From positions 186,001-250,000 of the forward strand of contig NZ_CP014342.1 in assembly GCF_001618685.1 (NCBI RefSeq): a stretch of 64,000 nucleotides of DNA. Reading direction: 5' to 3'. Source of the stretch: Geobacillus subterraneus (GTDB lineage Bacteria; Bacillota; Bacilli; Bacillales; Anoxybacillaceae). Made by a program: the position numbers and the translations under genes. Shown here in pieces: positions 37,358 to 46,585 of the stretch (its first letter is position 1; each line of letters starts with the position of its first letter). The notes below the pieces were generated by a model, which saw only the letters and a list, made by a program, of their open reading frames with translations, was not told where the DNA came from and ran no database searches.

Positions 37358-37425
37358 AGCAGTCAAACTTCTTTGGAAGCCCCCACTTCAAATTTTCGCT
37401 AGAAAATTAAGTGGGGGTAGTTCAC
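37201..37425 (+). ncRNA. probable omegaRNA scaffold of copy 2
   Basis: Same region as in copy 1, ending in the right-end hairpin; the guide would start at 37426 (TAGGAAGAGTG...). Inferred from family knowledge; the 5' limit is approximate. Confidence 0.45.
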
Positions 37426-37679
37426 TAGGAAGAGTGAATAGTATTATGATGGCGATTTCAATGCTATCAACGCCAGTAGCCCAGTTTATTTTTGGGGTCA
37501 GTGTTGATTATTTCAATATAAAATATCTTTTCTTCATTGCAGGTGCTTTGGGTATAGTTACTAGTTTATGTTCGTTATTAATTAATGAGAGAAAAGGTGC
37601 GCCAAGAGAAACTGTAATGGTGCTGACGGTTTCGGCCGCGGTGATCTTTGCTTTTCGGCATGGGGCCTCTCTTTTTTAA
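37426..37679 (+). pseudogene. 3' remnant of an MFS-type transporter gene
   Basis: Directly after the IS right end an open frame reads LGRVNSIMMAISMLSTPVAQ...FGVSVDYFNIKYLFFIAGALG...SLLINERKG. This is the last two helices of a major facilitator (efflux permease-like) protein. The N-terminal part is missing. AT-rich codons here contrast with the GC-rich tail after ERKG, so the true end of the homology may be near 37600. The gene is dead. Confidence 0.75.
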
Positions 37680-37714
37680 GCGGCATGAGCCCCTCTCATG
37701 CGGGCGCAAAACGA

Positions 37715-37743
37715 TGGACGTGGGAGGGGTGGTGGTTTATAAT
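37715..37743 (+). promoter_or_regulatory. candidate promoter of the carboxylesterase gene
   Basis: TGGACG - 17 bp - TATAAT, 38 bp ahead of the start codon. The -35 is weak. Confidence 0.4.
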
Positions 37744-37780
37744 ATTTCTTGAATCATTTGAATATTCAGGAGGTAGGGGG

Positions 37781-39280
37781 ATGGAGCGAACCGTTGTTGA
37801 AACAAGGTACGGACGGTTGCGTGGGGAAATGAATGAAGGCGTTTTCATTTGGAAGGGAATTCCGTACGCGAAAGCGCCGGTCGGTGAGCGCCGGTTTTTG
37901 CCGCCGGAGCCGCCTGAGGCATGGGATGGGGTGCGGGAGGCGACATCGTTCGGGCCGGTTGTCATGCAGCCGTCGGATCCGATTTTCAGCGGATTGCTCG
38001 GGCGGATGAGCGAGCCGCCGAGCGAGGATGGGCTGTACCTGAACATTTGGTCGCCCGCGGCTGATGGGAAGAAGCGCCCGGTGTTGTTTTGGATTCACGG
38101 CGGCGCCTTTTTGTTTGGTTCGGGCTCGTCGCCGTGGTATGATGGCGCGGCGTTTGCGAAACGCGGTGATGTCGTTGTCGTGACGATCAACTACCGGATG
38201 AATGTGTTCGGCTTTTTGCATCTCGGTGATGCGTTTGGTGAAGCGTACGCCCAAGCGGGCAATCTCGGCATTTTGGATCAAGTGGCGGCATTGCGCTGGG
38301 TGAAGGAGAACATTGCGGCGTTTGGCGGCGATCCGGACAACATCACGATTTTCGGCGAATCGGCCGGAGCGGCGAGCGTTGGCGTGCTGTTGTCGCTTCC
38401 GGAGGCCAGCGGACTGTTTCGGCGCGCCATTTTGCAAAGCGGGTCGGGTTCGCTTCTTCTTCGTTCATCGGAGACAGCGATGGTCATGACCGAGCGTATT
38501 CTCGAGCGCGCCGGCGTCCGTCTAGGCGACCGTGATCGGCTGTTGTCGATTCCAGCCAACGAACTGTTGCAGGCGGCGATGTCGCTTGGCCCAGGAATCA
38601 CGTATGGCCCGGTGATTGACGGACATGTGCTGCGCCGCCATCCGATCGAAGCGCTCCGCGATGGGGCGGCCAGCGGTGTTCCGATCTTGATTGGCGTGAC
38701 GAAAGACGAGTACCATTTATTTACGTTGACCGATCCGTCTTGGACAAAGCTTGGCGAAAAAGAACTGCTTGACCGGATCAACCGTGAAGTCGGGCCGATT
38801 CCGGATGCGGCAATCCGCTATTACAAGGAAACGGCGGATGCGTCAGCGCCCGCCTGGCAAACGTGGCTTCGTATCATGACGTACCGCGTTTTTGTCGAGG
38901 GGATGCTGCGGACGGCGGACGCCCAAGCGGCGCAAGGGGCGGATGTGTACATGTACCGCTTTGACTATGAGACGCCGGTGTTCGGCGGCCAGCTGAAAGC
39001 ATGCCACGCGCTCGAGCTGCCGTTTGTGTTTCACAATCTCCATCAGCCGGGCGTCGCGAATTTCGTCGGCAACCGGCCGGAGCGCGAGGCGATCGCCAAT
39101 GAAATGCATTACGCTTGGCTCTCGCTTGCCCGCACCGGAGACCCGAACGGTGCTCACTTGCCGGAAGCATGGCCGGCGTATACGAGCGAGCGCAAGGCGG
39201 CCTTTGTCTTTTCGGCCGCCAGCCATGTCGAGGACGACCCGTTCGGCCGCGAGCGGGAAGCGTGGATGACGCGCGCATAA
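37781..39280 (+). CDS. type B carboxylesterase (Est55 / PnbA type)
   Basis: 499-residue alpha/beta-hydrolase of the carboxylesterase type B (pNB esterase) family, matching the Geobacillus stearothermophilus enzyme Est55. It hydrolyses short-acyl esters; the physiological substrate is unknown. Oxyanion hole HGGAFLFGSGS, nucleophile Ser194 in FGESAGAASVG, catalytic Glu in GVTKDEYHLF (near 310) and catalytic His in CHALELPFVF (near 409). No signal peptide, so cytoplasmic. ATG 37781 follows CAGGAGGTAG. A bidirectional terminator ends it. Confidence 0.93.
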   Translation: MERTVVETRYGRLRGEMNEGVFIWKGIPYAKAPVGERRFLPPEPPEAWDGVREATSFGPVVMQPSDPIFSGLLGRMSEPPSEDGLYLNIWSPAADGKKRPVLFWIHGGAFLFGSGSSPWYDGAAFAKRGDVVVVTINYRMNVFGFLHLGDAFGEAYAQAGNLGILDQVAALRWVKENIAAFGGDPDNITIFGESAGAASVGVLLSLPEASGLFRRAILQSGSGSLLLRSSETAMVMTERILERAGVRLGDRDRLLSIPANELLQAAMSLGPGITYGPVIDGHVLRRHPIEALRDGAASGVPILIGVTKDEYHLFTLTDPSWTKLGEKELLDRINREVGPIPDAAIRYYKETADASAPAWQTWLRIMTYRVFVEGMLRTADAQAAQGADVYMYRFDYETPVFGGQLKACHALELPFVFHNLHQPGVANFVGNRPEREAIANEMHYAWLSLARTGDPNGAHLPEAWPAYTSERKAAFVFSAASHVEDDPFGREREAWMTRA

Positions 39281-39284
39281 GGAA

Positions 39285-39311
39285 AAAGGAACGGCCAACC
39301 GCCGTTCCTTT
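39285..39311 (+). terminator. bidirectional terminator after the esterase
   Basis: AAAGGAACGGC / GCCGTTCCTTT perfect 11-bp stem with a five-base loop, between two convergent genes. Confidence 0.85.
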
Positions 39312-39312
39312 G

Positions 39313-39528
39313 TTATTCGTTTGCTCCCGGTGAAGGAAGCCCGAACTGTTCCGCCAGCGCCGGGTCGCGGTCGATCGCCTCAAGCAGCTTCCGCATGACG
39401 TTGACGTCAAACGTAAAGTTCGCCCCGATCGGCGACGTGACGAAAATTTTCCCTTCCTTCGCCTCCCGCGCCCGTTTGAATTGATAGCCGTCAATCGCGA
39501 TGACGACTCGTTCGTCTGGTCTTGCCAT
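39313..39528 (-). CDS. small conserved protein of unknown function
   Basis: 71 residues, starting MARPDERVVIAIDGYQFKRARE and continuing with KIFVTSPIGANFTFDVNVMRKLLEAIDRDPALAEQFGLPSP. It is soluble with no membrane segment or known motif that I recognise. The GC-rich codon pattern and a GGGAGGG ribosome site before the start at 39528 support a real gene. Upstream in-frame residues look non-coding. It is convergent with the esterase gene. Confidence 0.65.
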   Translation of the reverse strand: MARPDERVVIAIDGYQFKRAREAKEGKIFVTSPIGANFTFDVNVMRKLLEAIDRDPALAEQFGLPSPGANE

Positions 39529-39591
39529 TGGAGTCCCTCCCGTCGTTGCCGATTTGCTTTCATTGTAACTCATTTCGGCTGCGGACGACAA

Positions 39592-39907
39592 TGATCATAC
39601 CGCGCCCGAGGCATGGAGCGTCAAGCAGATGGAGGACGAAGCGTTCCCCCATCTATGCAAAGGGGTAGGGGCGAAGAATTTTTTTGGCCCCTGCTCTTCG
39701 ATTCAGCTGTCTTGCAAAGACAGGAAACGCAGTCTTTCCTTCAACACCGTTCCATTCTTCCGTTGCCACCAGGCCGATCAAGTCAGATACGTTGCGATTT
39801 TTGCCAAGCATTCGTCAATGATTTCATCGATTTCCTCCATTTCAGCATCTTCCGGATTTAAAAAAAGTGAATCTATGCCTTTCGGCGTGTTGAGACAGGC
39901 TCGCCAG
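39592..39907. other. gap without a supported gene
   Basis: Between the minus-strand small gene and the secG promoter. On the minus strand a frame open from about 39925 to a stop at 39778 has protein-like composition ([18 protein letters not shown] then [19 protein letters not shown]) but no start codon before an internal ATG at 39840. It may be a gene remnant. Confidence 0.4.
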
Positions 39908-39936
39908 TTGCCGCCAACGGCGATCTATGGTATAGT
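39908..39936 (+). promoter_or_regulatory. secG operon promoter
   Basis: TTGCCG - 17 bp - TATAGT with the extended TGG before the -10, 38 bp ahead of secG. Confidence 0.7.
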
Positions 39937-39973
39937 AAAACTATTGCAACGTAGGTCGTTGGAGGTGTCAAGC

Positions 39974-40210
39974 ATGCATGCCTTGCTTGTGACGCTGCTT
40001 GTGATTGTGTCGATTGCGCTGATCGTCGTTGTGTTGCTGCAGTCAGGCCGAAGCGCCGGGCTGTCGGGAGCGATTACCGGCGGTGCCGAGCAGCTGTTTG
40101 GCAAACAGAAAGCGCGCGGGCTCGATGCCGTGTTTCAGCGCGTAACGGTCGTGTTGGCCATTTTGTTTTTCGTATTGACGATTCTCGTCACATATGTCCA
40201 ACCATCATAA
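39974..40210 (+). CDS. secG: preprotein translocase subunit SecG
   Basis: 78-residue membrane protein of the SecYEG export channel. Two transmembrane helices ([20 protein letters not shown] and [19 protein letters not shown]) flank a loop with the SecG pattern [37 protein letters not shown] precedes ATG 39974. First gene of secG-est30-rnr-smpB. Confidence 0.95.
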   Translation: MHALLVTLLVIVSIALIVVVLLQSGRSAGLSGAITGGAEQLFGKQKARGLDAVFQRVTVVLAILFFVLTILVTYVQPS

Positions 40211-40281
40211 GCGAAAAGCGGGGGCGGTCCTGATAAGAAACGGGCTGCCTTTTCTATTTCATCCAGAGAGGAAGGAGAACG

Positions 40282-41025
40282 ATGATGAAAATTGTTCCGC
40301 CAAAACCGTTTTTCTTTGAAGCTGGGGAGCGCGCCGTTTTGCTTTTGCACGGGTTCACCGGCAACTCCGCAGATGTCCGGATGCTCGGACGCTTTCTCGA
40401 ATCAAAAGGCTACACGTGCCATGCGCCGATTTACAAAGGGCACGGCGTGCCGCCGGAAGAGCTCGTCCATACCGGTCCGGACGATTGGTGGCAAGATGTG
40501 ATGAACGGGTATCAGTTTTTGAAAAACAAAGGCTACGAAAACATCGCGGTCGCCGGGTTGTCGCTTGGAGGCGTATTTTCCTTAAAATTAGGTTACACTG
40601 TACCTATAGAAGGCATTGTGACGATGTGCGCACCGATGTATATCAAAAGCGAAGAAACGATGTATGAAGGTGTGCTCGAGTATGCGCGCGAATACAAAAA
40701 ACGGGAAGGAAAATCGGCAGAACAAATTGAACAGGAAATGGAGCAGTTCAAACAAACGCCGATGAACACATTGAAAGCGTTGCAAGAGCTTATTGCTGAT
40801 GTGCGCGGCCACCTTGATTTGATTTACGCGCCGACGTTTGTCGTTCAGGCGCGCCATGACGAAATGATCAACCCAGACAGCGCCAACATCATTTACAACG
40901 AAATTGAATCGCCGATCAAGCAAATCAAATGGTATGAACAATCCGGCCATGTCATTACGCTTGATGAAGAAAAAGACCAGCTGCATGAAGATATTTATGC
41001 GTTTCTTGAGTCGTTAGATTGGTAA
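40282..41025 (+). CDS. carboxylesterase Est30 type
   Basis: 247-residue monoacylglycerol-lipase-like carboxylesterase, same length and nearly the same sequence as I recall for the structurally characterised Geobacillus Est30. Hydrolyses medium- and short-chain esters in the cytoplasm. [13 protein letters not shown] oxyanion region, nucleophile Ser94 ([11 protein letters not shown]), Asp near 193 (QARHDEMI) and His near 223 ([11 protein letters not shown]). AGGAAGGAG precedes ATG 40282; ATG 40285 is also possible. Conserved between secG and rnr in Bacillus. Confidence 0.94.
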   Translation: MMKIVPPKPFFFEAGERAVLLLHGFTGNSADVRMLGRFLESKGYTCHAPIYKGHGVPPEELVHTGPDDWWQDVMNGYQFLKNKGYENIAVAGLSLGGVFSLKLGYTVPIEGIVTMCAPMYIKSEETMYEGVLEYAREYKKREGKSAEQIEQEMEQFKQTPMNTLKALQELIADVRGHLDLIYAPTFVVQARHDEMINPDSANIIYNEIESPIKQIKWYEQSGHVITLDEEKDQLHEDIYAFLESLDW

Positions 41026-41048
41026 CGGCGGAAAGGAGGAGATGGCTG

Positions 41049-43319
41049 ATGGATCACGCATTGGCCGAACGAATTTTAACGTTTATGCGCGATGAGGCGT
41101 ACAAGCCGCTCACCGTGGAAGAACTCGAAGAAGCGTTTGGCATTACGGATGCTGAGGAATTTAAAACGTTCGTCAAAACGCTCGTCGCCATGGAAGAGGA
41201 AGGGCTCGTCGTCCGGACGCGCAGCAACCGCTACGGTGTGCCTGAGCGGATGAACCTCGTGCGCGGCAAAGTGACGGGCCATGCGAAAGGATTTGCCTTC
41301 GTCACGCCGGAAGAGCCGGGAATGGATGATATTTTCATCCCGCCGTCCGAATTGAAAAACGCCATGCACGGCGACACGGTGCTTGTTCGCGTTCAGGCCG
41401 ACTCCGCCGGAGCGCGCCGCGAGGGGACGATCGTCCGCATTTTGGAGCGCGGGGTGAAAGAAGTCGTCGGTACATACACGGAAAGCAAATATTTCGGCTT
41501 TGTCATCCCCGATGACAAACGGATCGTCAACGACATTTTCATCCCGAAAAACGCGGCAAACGGAGCGGTCGAAGGGCATAAAGTCGTCGTCCGGCTCACA
41601 TCATACCCACAAGGGCGAATGAGCGCTGAAGGGGAAGTCGTCCAAATTCTCGGCCATAAAAACGACCCGGGCGTCGATATTTTATCGGTCATCTATAAGC
41701 ACGGTTTGCCGCTGCAGTTTCCGGATGACGTCATCGAGCACGCCAACCGTGTTCCGGACGTCATTACGGAAAAAGATTTGGAGGGGCGCCGTGACTTGCG
41801 CGGCGAGATGATCGTCACAATTGACGGGGAAGATGCGAAAGACTTGGACGATGCGGTGACCGTGACAAAACTTGAGAACGGCAACTATAAACTTGGCGTC
41901 CATATTGCCGATGTGAGCCATTATGTCGAGGAAGGCTCGCCGATTGACCGCGAAGCGTATGAGCGCGGCACGAGCGTCTATTTGGTCGACCGCGTCATTC
42001 CGATGATTCCGCACCGGCTGTCGAACGGCATTTGCTCGCTCAACCCGAAAGTCGACCGGTTGACGCTGTCGTGTGAAATGGAAATCACCCCGCAAGGCGA
42101 AGTCGTCCGCCATGAAATTTTCCAAAGTGTCATCCGCACCGTCGAGCGGATGACGTATTCCGACGTCAATAAAATTTTGGTCGATAAAGACGAGGCGTTG
42201 CGTGAAACATACGCGCCGCTCGTGCCGATGTTTGAGCTGATGGCCGAGCTCGCCGACATTTTGCGGACGAAACGGATGAAGCGGGGGGCCATCGATTTCG
42301 ATTTTAAAGAGGCGAAAGTGCTCGTTGATGAAAACGGCAAACCGTACGATGTCGTCTTGCGCGAGCGGTCGGTCGCCGAGCGGCTCATCGAAGAGTTTAT
42401 GTTGGCGGCAAACGAAACGGTCGCCGAGCATTTCCATTGGCTGAACGTGCCGTTTATGTACCGCGTTCACGAAGACCCGAAACCGGAAAAACTGCAACGC
42501 TTTTTGGAGTTCATTACGAACTTCGGCTACGTCGTCAAAGGAACGGGCAACCAAATCCACCCGCGCGCCTTGCAGCAAATTCTCGAAGCAGTGCGCGGCG
42601 AACCGGAAGAAATGGTCATTTCGACCGTCATGCTCCGGTCGATGAAGCAGGCCCGCTATGACGCGGAAAGCCTCGGCCATTATGGGCTGTCGACCGAGTT
42701 TTACACCCATTTTACGTCGCCGATCCGCCGCTATCCGGACTTGATCGTCCACCGGTTGATCCGGACGTATCTCATCAACGGGCAGATGGATGCTGACACC
42801 CAGCAAAAATGGGCGGAAAAGCTGCCCGATATCGCCGAACACGCGTCCAACATGGAGCGGCGCGCCGTCGAGGCCGAGCGGGAAACCGATGATTTGAAGA
42901 AAACGGAGTTTATGGAAGACAAAATCGGGATGGAATTTGACGGCATCATCAGCTCGGTGACGAACTTCGGCTTGTTCGTCGAACTCCCGAACACGATCGA
43001 AGGCTTGGTGCACGTCAGCTATTTAACGGACGATTATTACCGCTACGACGAGCGCAGCTACGCGATGATCGGCGAGCGGACGGGGAAAATGTACCGCATC
43101 GGCGATGAGATTACCGTCCGCGTCATCAACGTCAACAAAGACGAGCGGATCGTCGACTTTGAAGTCGTCGGCATGAAAGGACGCCGCCCGTCGAAAGCGA
43201 AAGCCGCTCCGGTCGTCATCGAAGGGAAAAAGCAAAAGAAAGCAAAAGCAGAAGCGAAAAAGAATCACAACACGAATCGCGGCGCCAAAGCAAAAAAGAA
43301 GAAAAAGAAAAAACGGTAA
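41049..43319 (+). CDS. rnr: ribonuclease R
   Basis: 3'-5' exoribonuclease that degrades structured RNA and takes part in trans-translation quality control with SmpB/tmRNA encoded just downstream. 756 residues: N-terminal helix-turn-helix ([23 protein letters not shown]), two cold-shock domains, the RNB catalytic domain with the acidic [13 protein letters not shown], and the S1 domain ([31 protein letters not shown]). It ends in a lysine-rich tail. ATG 41049 has GGAAAGGAGGAG upstream. Confidence 0.95.
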   Translation: MDHALAERILTFMRDEAYKPLTVEELEEAFGITDAEEFKTFVKTLVAMEEEGLVVRTRSNRYGVPERMNLVRGKVTGHAKGFAFVTPEEPGMDDIFIPPSELKNAMHGDTVLVRVQADSAGARREGTIVRILERGVKEVVGTYTESKYFGFVIPDDKRIVNDIFIPKNAANGAVEGHKVVVRLTSYPQGRMSAEGEVVQILGHKNDPGVDILSVIYKHGLPLQFPDDVIEHANRVPDVITEKDLEGRRDLRGEMIVTIDGEDAKDLDDAVTVTKLENGNYKLGVHIADVSHYVEEGSPIDREAYERGTSVYLVDRVIPMIPHRLSNGICSLNPKVDRLTLSCEMEITPQGEVVRHEIFQSVIRTVERMTYSDVNKILVDKDEALRETYAPLVPMFELMAELADILRTKRMKRGAIDFDFKEAKVLVDENGKPYDVVLRERSVAERLIEEFMLAANETVAEHFHWLNVPFMYRVHEDPKPEKLQRFLEFITNFGYVVKGTGNQIHPRALQQILEAVRGEPEEMVISTVMLRSMKQARYDAESLGHYGLSTEFYTHFTSPIRRYPDLIVHRLIRTYLINGQMDADTQQKWAEKLPDIAEHASNMERRAVEAERETDDLKKTEFMEDKIGMEFDGIISSVTNFGLFVELPNTIEGLVHVSYLTDDYYRYDERSYAMIGERTGKMYRIGDEITVRVINVNKDERIVDFEVVGMKGRRPSKAKAAPVVIEGKKQKKAKAEAKKNHNTNRGAKAKKKKKKKR

Positions 43320-43356
43320 GGGAAAGCCGAGCAGGCGGCTTTTCCTTCTTTTTCGT
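43320..43356 (+). terminator. rnr-smpB intergenic terminator
   Basis: GGAAAGCCG / CGGCTTTTCC stem with loop AGCAGG followed by a T-rich tract. Confidence 0.75.
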
Positions 43357-43359
43357 TTT

Positions 43360-43368
43360 TGGTACAAT
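43360..43368 (+). promoter_or_regulatory. extended -10 promoter for smpB
   Basis: TGGTACAAT directly after the rnr terminator and 30 bp before smpB; no strong -35 seen. Confidence 0.45.
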
Positions 43369-43398
43369 AAAAGCGCTACGATGAGGAGGAGGACGTGT

Positions 43399-43866
43399 AT
43401 GCCAAAAGGGGAAGGAAAAGTGATCGCGCAAAACAAAAAAGCGCGCCATGATTATTTTATTGAAGAAACGTATGAAGCGGGTCTCGTTTTGCAAGGGACG
43501 GAAATTAAATCGATCCGCAACGGGCGCGTCAACTTAAAAGATTCGTTCGCCAAAGTGGAAAAAGGGGAAGTATTTCTCCATAATATGCATATCAGCCCGT
43601 ATGAACAAGGCAACCGCTACAACCATGATCCGCTGCGGACGCGCAAGCTCCTCCTGCACCGCCGTGAAATCAACAAGCTGATCGGCTACACGAAAGAGCA
43701 AGGGTATACGCTCGTGCCGCTGAAATTGTACATCAAAAACGGCTTCGCCAAAGTGGAGCTTGGCGTCGCCAAAGGGAAGAAAAAATACGACAAACGGGAA
43801 GACATGAAACGGAAAGAAGCGCAGCGCGAAATCGAGCGGGTGTTCCGCGAGCGGCAAAAGCTGTAG
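43399..43866 (+). CDS. smpB: SsrA-binding protein SmpB
   Basis: Binds tmRNA and mimics the codon-anticodon arm during rescue of stalled ribosomes. 155 residues: beta-barrel core [52 protein letters not shown] and the basic C-terminal tail [21 protein letters not shown] that enters the mRNA channel. ATG 43399 has GAGGAGGA upstream. Confidence 0.97.
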   Translation: MPKGEGKVIAQNKKARHDYFIEETYEAGLVLQGTEIKSIRNGRVNLKDSFAKVEKGEVFLHNMHISPYEQGNRYNHDPLRTRKLLLHRREINKLIGYTKEQGYTLVPLKLYIKNGFAKVELGVAKGKKKYDKREDMKRKEAQREIERVFRERQKL

Positions 43867-43895
43867 GGAGCAAGCGACGTATAAAAAAGTCAAAA

Positions 43896-43942
43896 CCGAT
43901 GTTTCTCAAGTGGGGAAGCCTTGAAACATCGGCTCTTCTTTC
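43896..43942 (+). terminator. smpB terminator
   Basis: CCGATGTTTC / GAAACATCGG stem followed by CTCTTCTTTCC. Confidence 0.75.
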
Positions 43943-44004
43943 CTAGCGAATTCCATCCTTTTGGAAAAAACCATTGGTTTTCACCGACGTTGAAAACATT
44001 CCCA

Positions 44005-44032
44005 TTGAAAATGCGCAAAACCATGGTATAAT
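44005..44032 (+). promoter_or_regulatory. ssrA promoter
   Basis: TTGAAA - 16 bp - TATAAT with extended TGG, 58 bp ahead of the mature tmRNA 5' end. Confidence 0.8.
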
Positions 44033-44089
44033 AAAAAGTGCAACAGCCAGTTATCCATGGCTTAAGCTGTTCCGATCTCTTCGCACCGC

Positions 44090-44438
44090 GGGGACGATCC
44101 GGATTCGACAGGGGTAGGTCGAGCTTAAGCGGCGAGCCGAGGGGGACGTCCTCGTAAAAACGTCACCTAAAGATAACTGGCAAACAAAACTACGCTTTAG
44201 CTGCTTAATTGCTGCAGCTAGCTCCTCCCGCCATCGCTCGCGTGGCGTTCGAGGGGCTCATATGAAGCGGGCTACGCCCAAATCCGCCGCCTGAGGATGA
44301 GGGAAGAGACGAACCAGGCTAGCCGCCGGGAGGCCTGTCGGTAGGCGGAACGGACGGCGAAGCGAAATATACCGACTACGCTCGTAGATGCTTAAGTGGC
44401 GATGCCTCTGGACGTGGGTTCGACTCCCACCGTCTCCA
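44090..44438 (+). ncRNA. ssrA: transfer-messenger RNA (tmRNA)
   Basis: The acceptor stem GGGGACG (44090-44096) pairs with CGTCTCC (44431-44437), and the T arm has GTGGGTTCGACTCCCAC. The tag frame GGC AAA CAA AAC TAC GCT TTA GCT GCT TAA lies at 44179-44208 and encodes GKQNYALAA, ending in the ALAA degron read by ClpXP. Length ~349 nt; CCA is not encoded. Located after smpB as usual. Confidence 0.96.
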
Positions 44439-44486
44439 TTTCCAACATCCGAACGGTTCGGATGCGAAATCGTGAAACCCTTGATG

Positions 44487-44509
44487 CGACCGTGTTTGCG
44501 GTCGTTTTT
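44487..44509 (+). terminator. ssrA terminator
   Basis: CGACCG / CGGTCG stem followed by TTTTT. A perfect palindrome, CATCCGAAC/GTTCGGATG, lies just upstream at 44446-44464. Confidence 0.75.
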
Positions 44510-44620
44510 GCTTTTACAAGAATCCGAAAGAAGCCAGCGAATGGGCGAAAATTTTGCGCGGATTTTGCACCGTGTTTTTTGCCTTGCATTGTATACAAGT
44601 TCGACAGTGACCAAGTAAAC

Positions 44621-44665
44621 AAAATGCCTCTCATCCCTTGAGGCCAAAGGGACGAGAGGCATTTG
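44621..44665. terminator. bidirectional hairpin at the left edge of the island
   Basis: AAATGCCTCTC (44622-44632) pairs with GAGAGGCATTT (44654-44664), with an inner CCCTT/AAGGG. The T-run is better on the minus strand (TTTTGTTT), so it may end transcripts leaving the island. The remaining bases 44510-44750 show no gene. Confidence 0.6.
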
Positions 44666-44750
44666 GGCATTCTTCCGGCGTGTATCTAGGCGCGAGGATG
44701 GATGCCTACAATCTTCGGAGGCGGCCTCAACTCTAGCGCCGCCAAGAGCT

Positions 44751-44839
44751 GCACTTGTCTATTCTAACCAAGGAATCGAGTCCATGTCGCTTTTTTGGTT
44801 CGGCTGTAAATTTATGTTAGCGAATTTGCTCATCTACAG
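44751..44839 (+). mobile_element. solo right end of the IS element found at 46586
   Basis: About 89 bp, from CTATTCTAACCAAGGA to CTCATCTACAG, resemble the last ~90 bp of the element ending at 47953 (GTAAATTTATGTTAGC shared). No left end or transposase is attached. Confidence 0.75.
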
Positions 44840-44907
44840 TAAGTAATACGGTATCGTTTTAAAAACAGATCCATGATGCCAATACTAGCATCATGGATAC
44901 TCATTAC

Positions 44908-45144
44908 TTAGAGAAATGGACGAGCCATTCCATATATTCCAACTACAACACATAATAATCCGCCAACAAAATACAAAATTTTAATAAGCCAAAAATTAAA
45001 AGATATAGGCAATGGGGTTATATATTTAAGACGACTAAAAGTTTTGCTATGAAAAAATCTTTGTCGTGTTGTGTAAAAAAACATCCAAATCCCAAAAATT
45101 CCAACTGAAAAATTAAATATAGACCAGTAAAAATCCTCCTCCAT
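44908..45144 (-). CDS. small two-helix membrane protein, unknown
   Basis: 78 residues with two hydrophobic segments (FYWSIFNFSVGIFGIWMFFY, and ILYFVGGLLCVVVGIYGMA) joined by a basic loop. AAAGGAG lies 9 bp before the start at 45144. AT-rich like the rest of the island. I do not recognise a family. Its location behind the Rhs locus, on the same strand, makes it a possible relict toxin-immunity protein, but the ISL3 element now separates it from its upstream region. Confidence 0.6.
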   Translation of the reverse strand: MEEDFYWSIFNFSVGIFGIWMFFYTTRQRFFHSKTFSRLKYITPLPISFNFWLIKILYFVGGLLCVVVGIYGMARPFL

Positions 45145-45198
45145 TAAATTCTACTCCTTTATTTCATTATATTTTATAACCATTTTTTATATTTTTCA

Positions 45199-46523
45199 GG
45201 TTCATCACCAAAAGATGTACTTGCACCTGTCATGAAAGTATGTTAGCTGTTTCCAGCCGAACCCGCAGTGCAAAACGCTGGATATTTCGGTATCCGTATC
45301 CCCGACGTTTCATCAGCTTGATCTTGTTATTCGTTCCCTCCATCTTCCCATTCGAATAATGGGATAAAATGCACGATATCATTTCGTCTGTTCGTTTGAC
45401 GAGTGATTTTGCGATGGCACGAACAACGGAACAAGGACAAAACAAATACCGATGAATCCAAGCCTTCAAGCGTCGTTTCGCCTGTTGCTCATCTTTGCTT
45501 TTGAACACATAGCGAACATGTTGGAGCGATTGGTAAACAGACTTTAAGTAATCGCTTTCATTACACCATTCTCGTATGATTTGACGTTCTTCCTCCGTCA
45601 ATTTCTCTGGGCATTGGCTCAATAAACGGCAAACGTAACGAACATTTCCGTGTTTCTTGCCTCCTTTGCCCAAATATTTGCGACAACGTTCTAAAGCATC
45701 GGTAAACAGCTGAATGACATGGAAATAGTCGACGACATGTGTCGCCTCTGGGCAAACCCGTTGAATCGCTTTTTTCATCGCTGGAGCCAAGTCACTCACG
45801 ACATACTGAACGGAACGAGACACATGAGCCAATGCACGCCCAATGGCTTCCTCGTTCTTTCCTGCTTCCATGGCATACACTTCTCCCGTTTCGGCATCCA
45901 TGATCGCCACTCCATAGTCGTGCCCTTTTCGAAAAGCAAACTCATCGACACAAACCGCCTTTGGTTGGACGTCATTCGATAGGAAGGAAGGGGCATGGGT
46001 ATAAAACCATCGTTCAACGGTCGTGTAAGGAAGCTTGAGCATACGAGCCACCGCCTGAATGGATGTTCCGATGCAAGATTGCGCGACCCATCGCTGAAAA
46101 GCATCCGTCGCCACACTTCGAGGAGAGATGGCTGGATACGACGTGCTGAACGTCACGCCACACGTGCTACAACGTCTGCGCTCGACAGGAAGTTCGATCC
46201 AAAAAATTCCGATTCGCTGAGCATAGCCATGCATCCATTGCTTCTTTTTGTCTGTCATTTTGATCGTGCGCTTCAAGCAGACAGGACATAACGGGCATTG
46301 TTCGGGTAGAGAAAGTTCGAAAATCCAACGTTCCCCTTCTTTTCGCACCTTTTGAATCAAAACATCTGGTAAATCGATGAGTTCTTTGATAAACTGAGAG
46401 TACATGCGAATTTCCCTCCATGGTTTGGTTTGGTCACCTTTACCATACAGGAAAATTCGCATTTTTTGTACCCTCTATGCACACCTACCTTAAATGATCA
46501 AGTACAACTTGTGGTGAAGAGCC
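45199..46523 (-). mobile_element. ISL3-type insertion sequence (1325 bp), complete
   Basis: Imperfect ~24-bp terminal inverted repeats (GGTTCATCACCAAAAG... at the left, and the complement GGCTCTTCACCACAAG... at the right). A perfect 8-bp direct duplication, ATTTTTCA, lies at 45191-45198 and 46524-46531. Both features match the ISL3 family. One transposase, minus strand. Confidence 0.92.
45230..46405 (-). CDS. ISL3-family transposase
   Basis: 391-residue DDE transposase. An N-terminal zinc-finger pair (CPLCPVC and CSTCG) precedes an HTH region (VARMLKLPYTTVERWFY) and a DDE_Tnp_ISL3 catalytic core: VCVDEFAFRKGHDYGVAIMDAE, VVSDLAPAMKKAIQ...THVVDYFHVIQLF, and the end SNGKMEGTNNKIKLMKRRGYGYRN with the catalytic Glu. 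The start at 46405 is preceded by GGAGGGAAA; upstream in-frame residues run into the inverted repeat. It looks intact and may be active. Confidence 0.92.
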   Translation of the reverse strand: MYSQFIKELIDLPDVLIQKVRKEGERWIFELSLPEQCPLCPVCLKRTIKMTDKKKQWMHGYAQRIGIFWIELPVERRRCSTCGVTFSTSYPAISPRSVATDAFQRWVAQSCIGTSIQAVARMLKLPYTTVERWFYTHAPSFLSNDVQPKAVCVDEFAFRKGHDYGVAIMDAETGEVYAMEAGKNEEAIGRALAHVSRSVQYVVSDLAPAMKKAIQRVCPEATHVVDYFHVIQLFTDALERCRKYLGKGGKKHGNVRYVCRLLSQCPEKLTEEERQIIREWCNESDYLKSVYQSLQHVRYVFKSKDEQQAKRRLKAWIHRYLFCPCSVVRAIAKSLVKRTDEMISCILSHYSNGKMEGTNNKIKLMKRRGYGYRNIQRFALRVRLETANILS

Positions 46524-46585
46524 ATTTTTCATATATTTTTTTTACATAAGGCTTAGCAGTTGCCCATAAAATTCCTACATTGTTA

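Larger units (their letters stand above)
35971..37425 (+). mobile_element. tnpB-only IS200/IS605-type element, copy 2 (1455 bp)
   Basis: Same length and ends as copy 1 at 9970-11424, preceded by TTTAT (35966-35970), with left hairpin 35991-36023 (CTCACTT/AAGTGGG, one mismatch relative to copy 1) and right hairpin 37380-37417. It lies between an IS remnant on the left and a truncated MFS gene on the right. No tnpA, no target duplication. Confidence 0.9.

Noticed and set aside
41682-43013. 443-codon open frame on the minus strand opposite rnr
   Set aside because: It is the mirror frame of a GC-rich real gene (third-position bias), has His/Arg/Asp-rich composition and no ribosome site. Similar long mirror frames oppose uvrA, hprK, pgk and hisI.
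44400-44440. Attachment-site duplication of the tmRNA 3' end
   Set aside because: No second copy of the GTTCGACTCCCACCGTCTCC region was found between 44.5 and 64 kb by eye, and no integrase gene is present.
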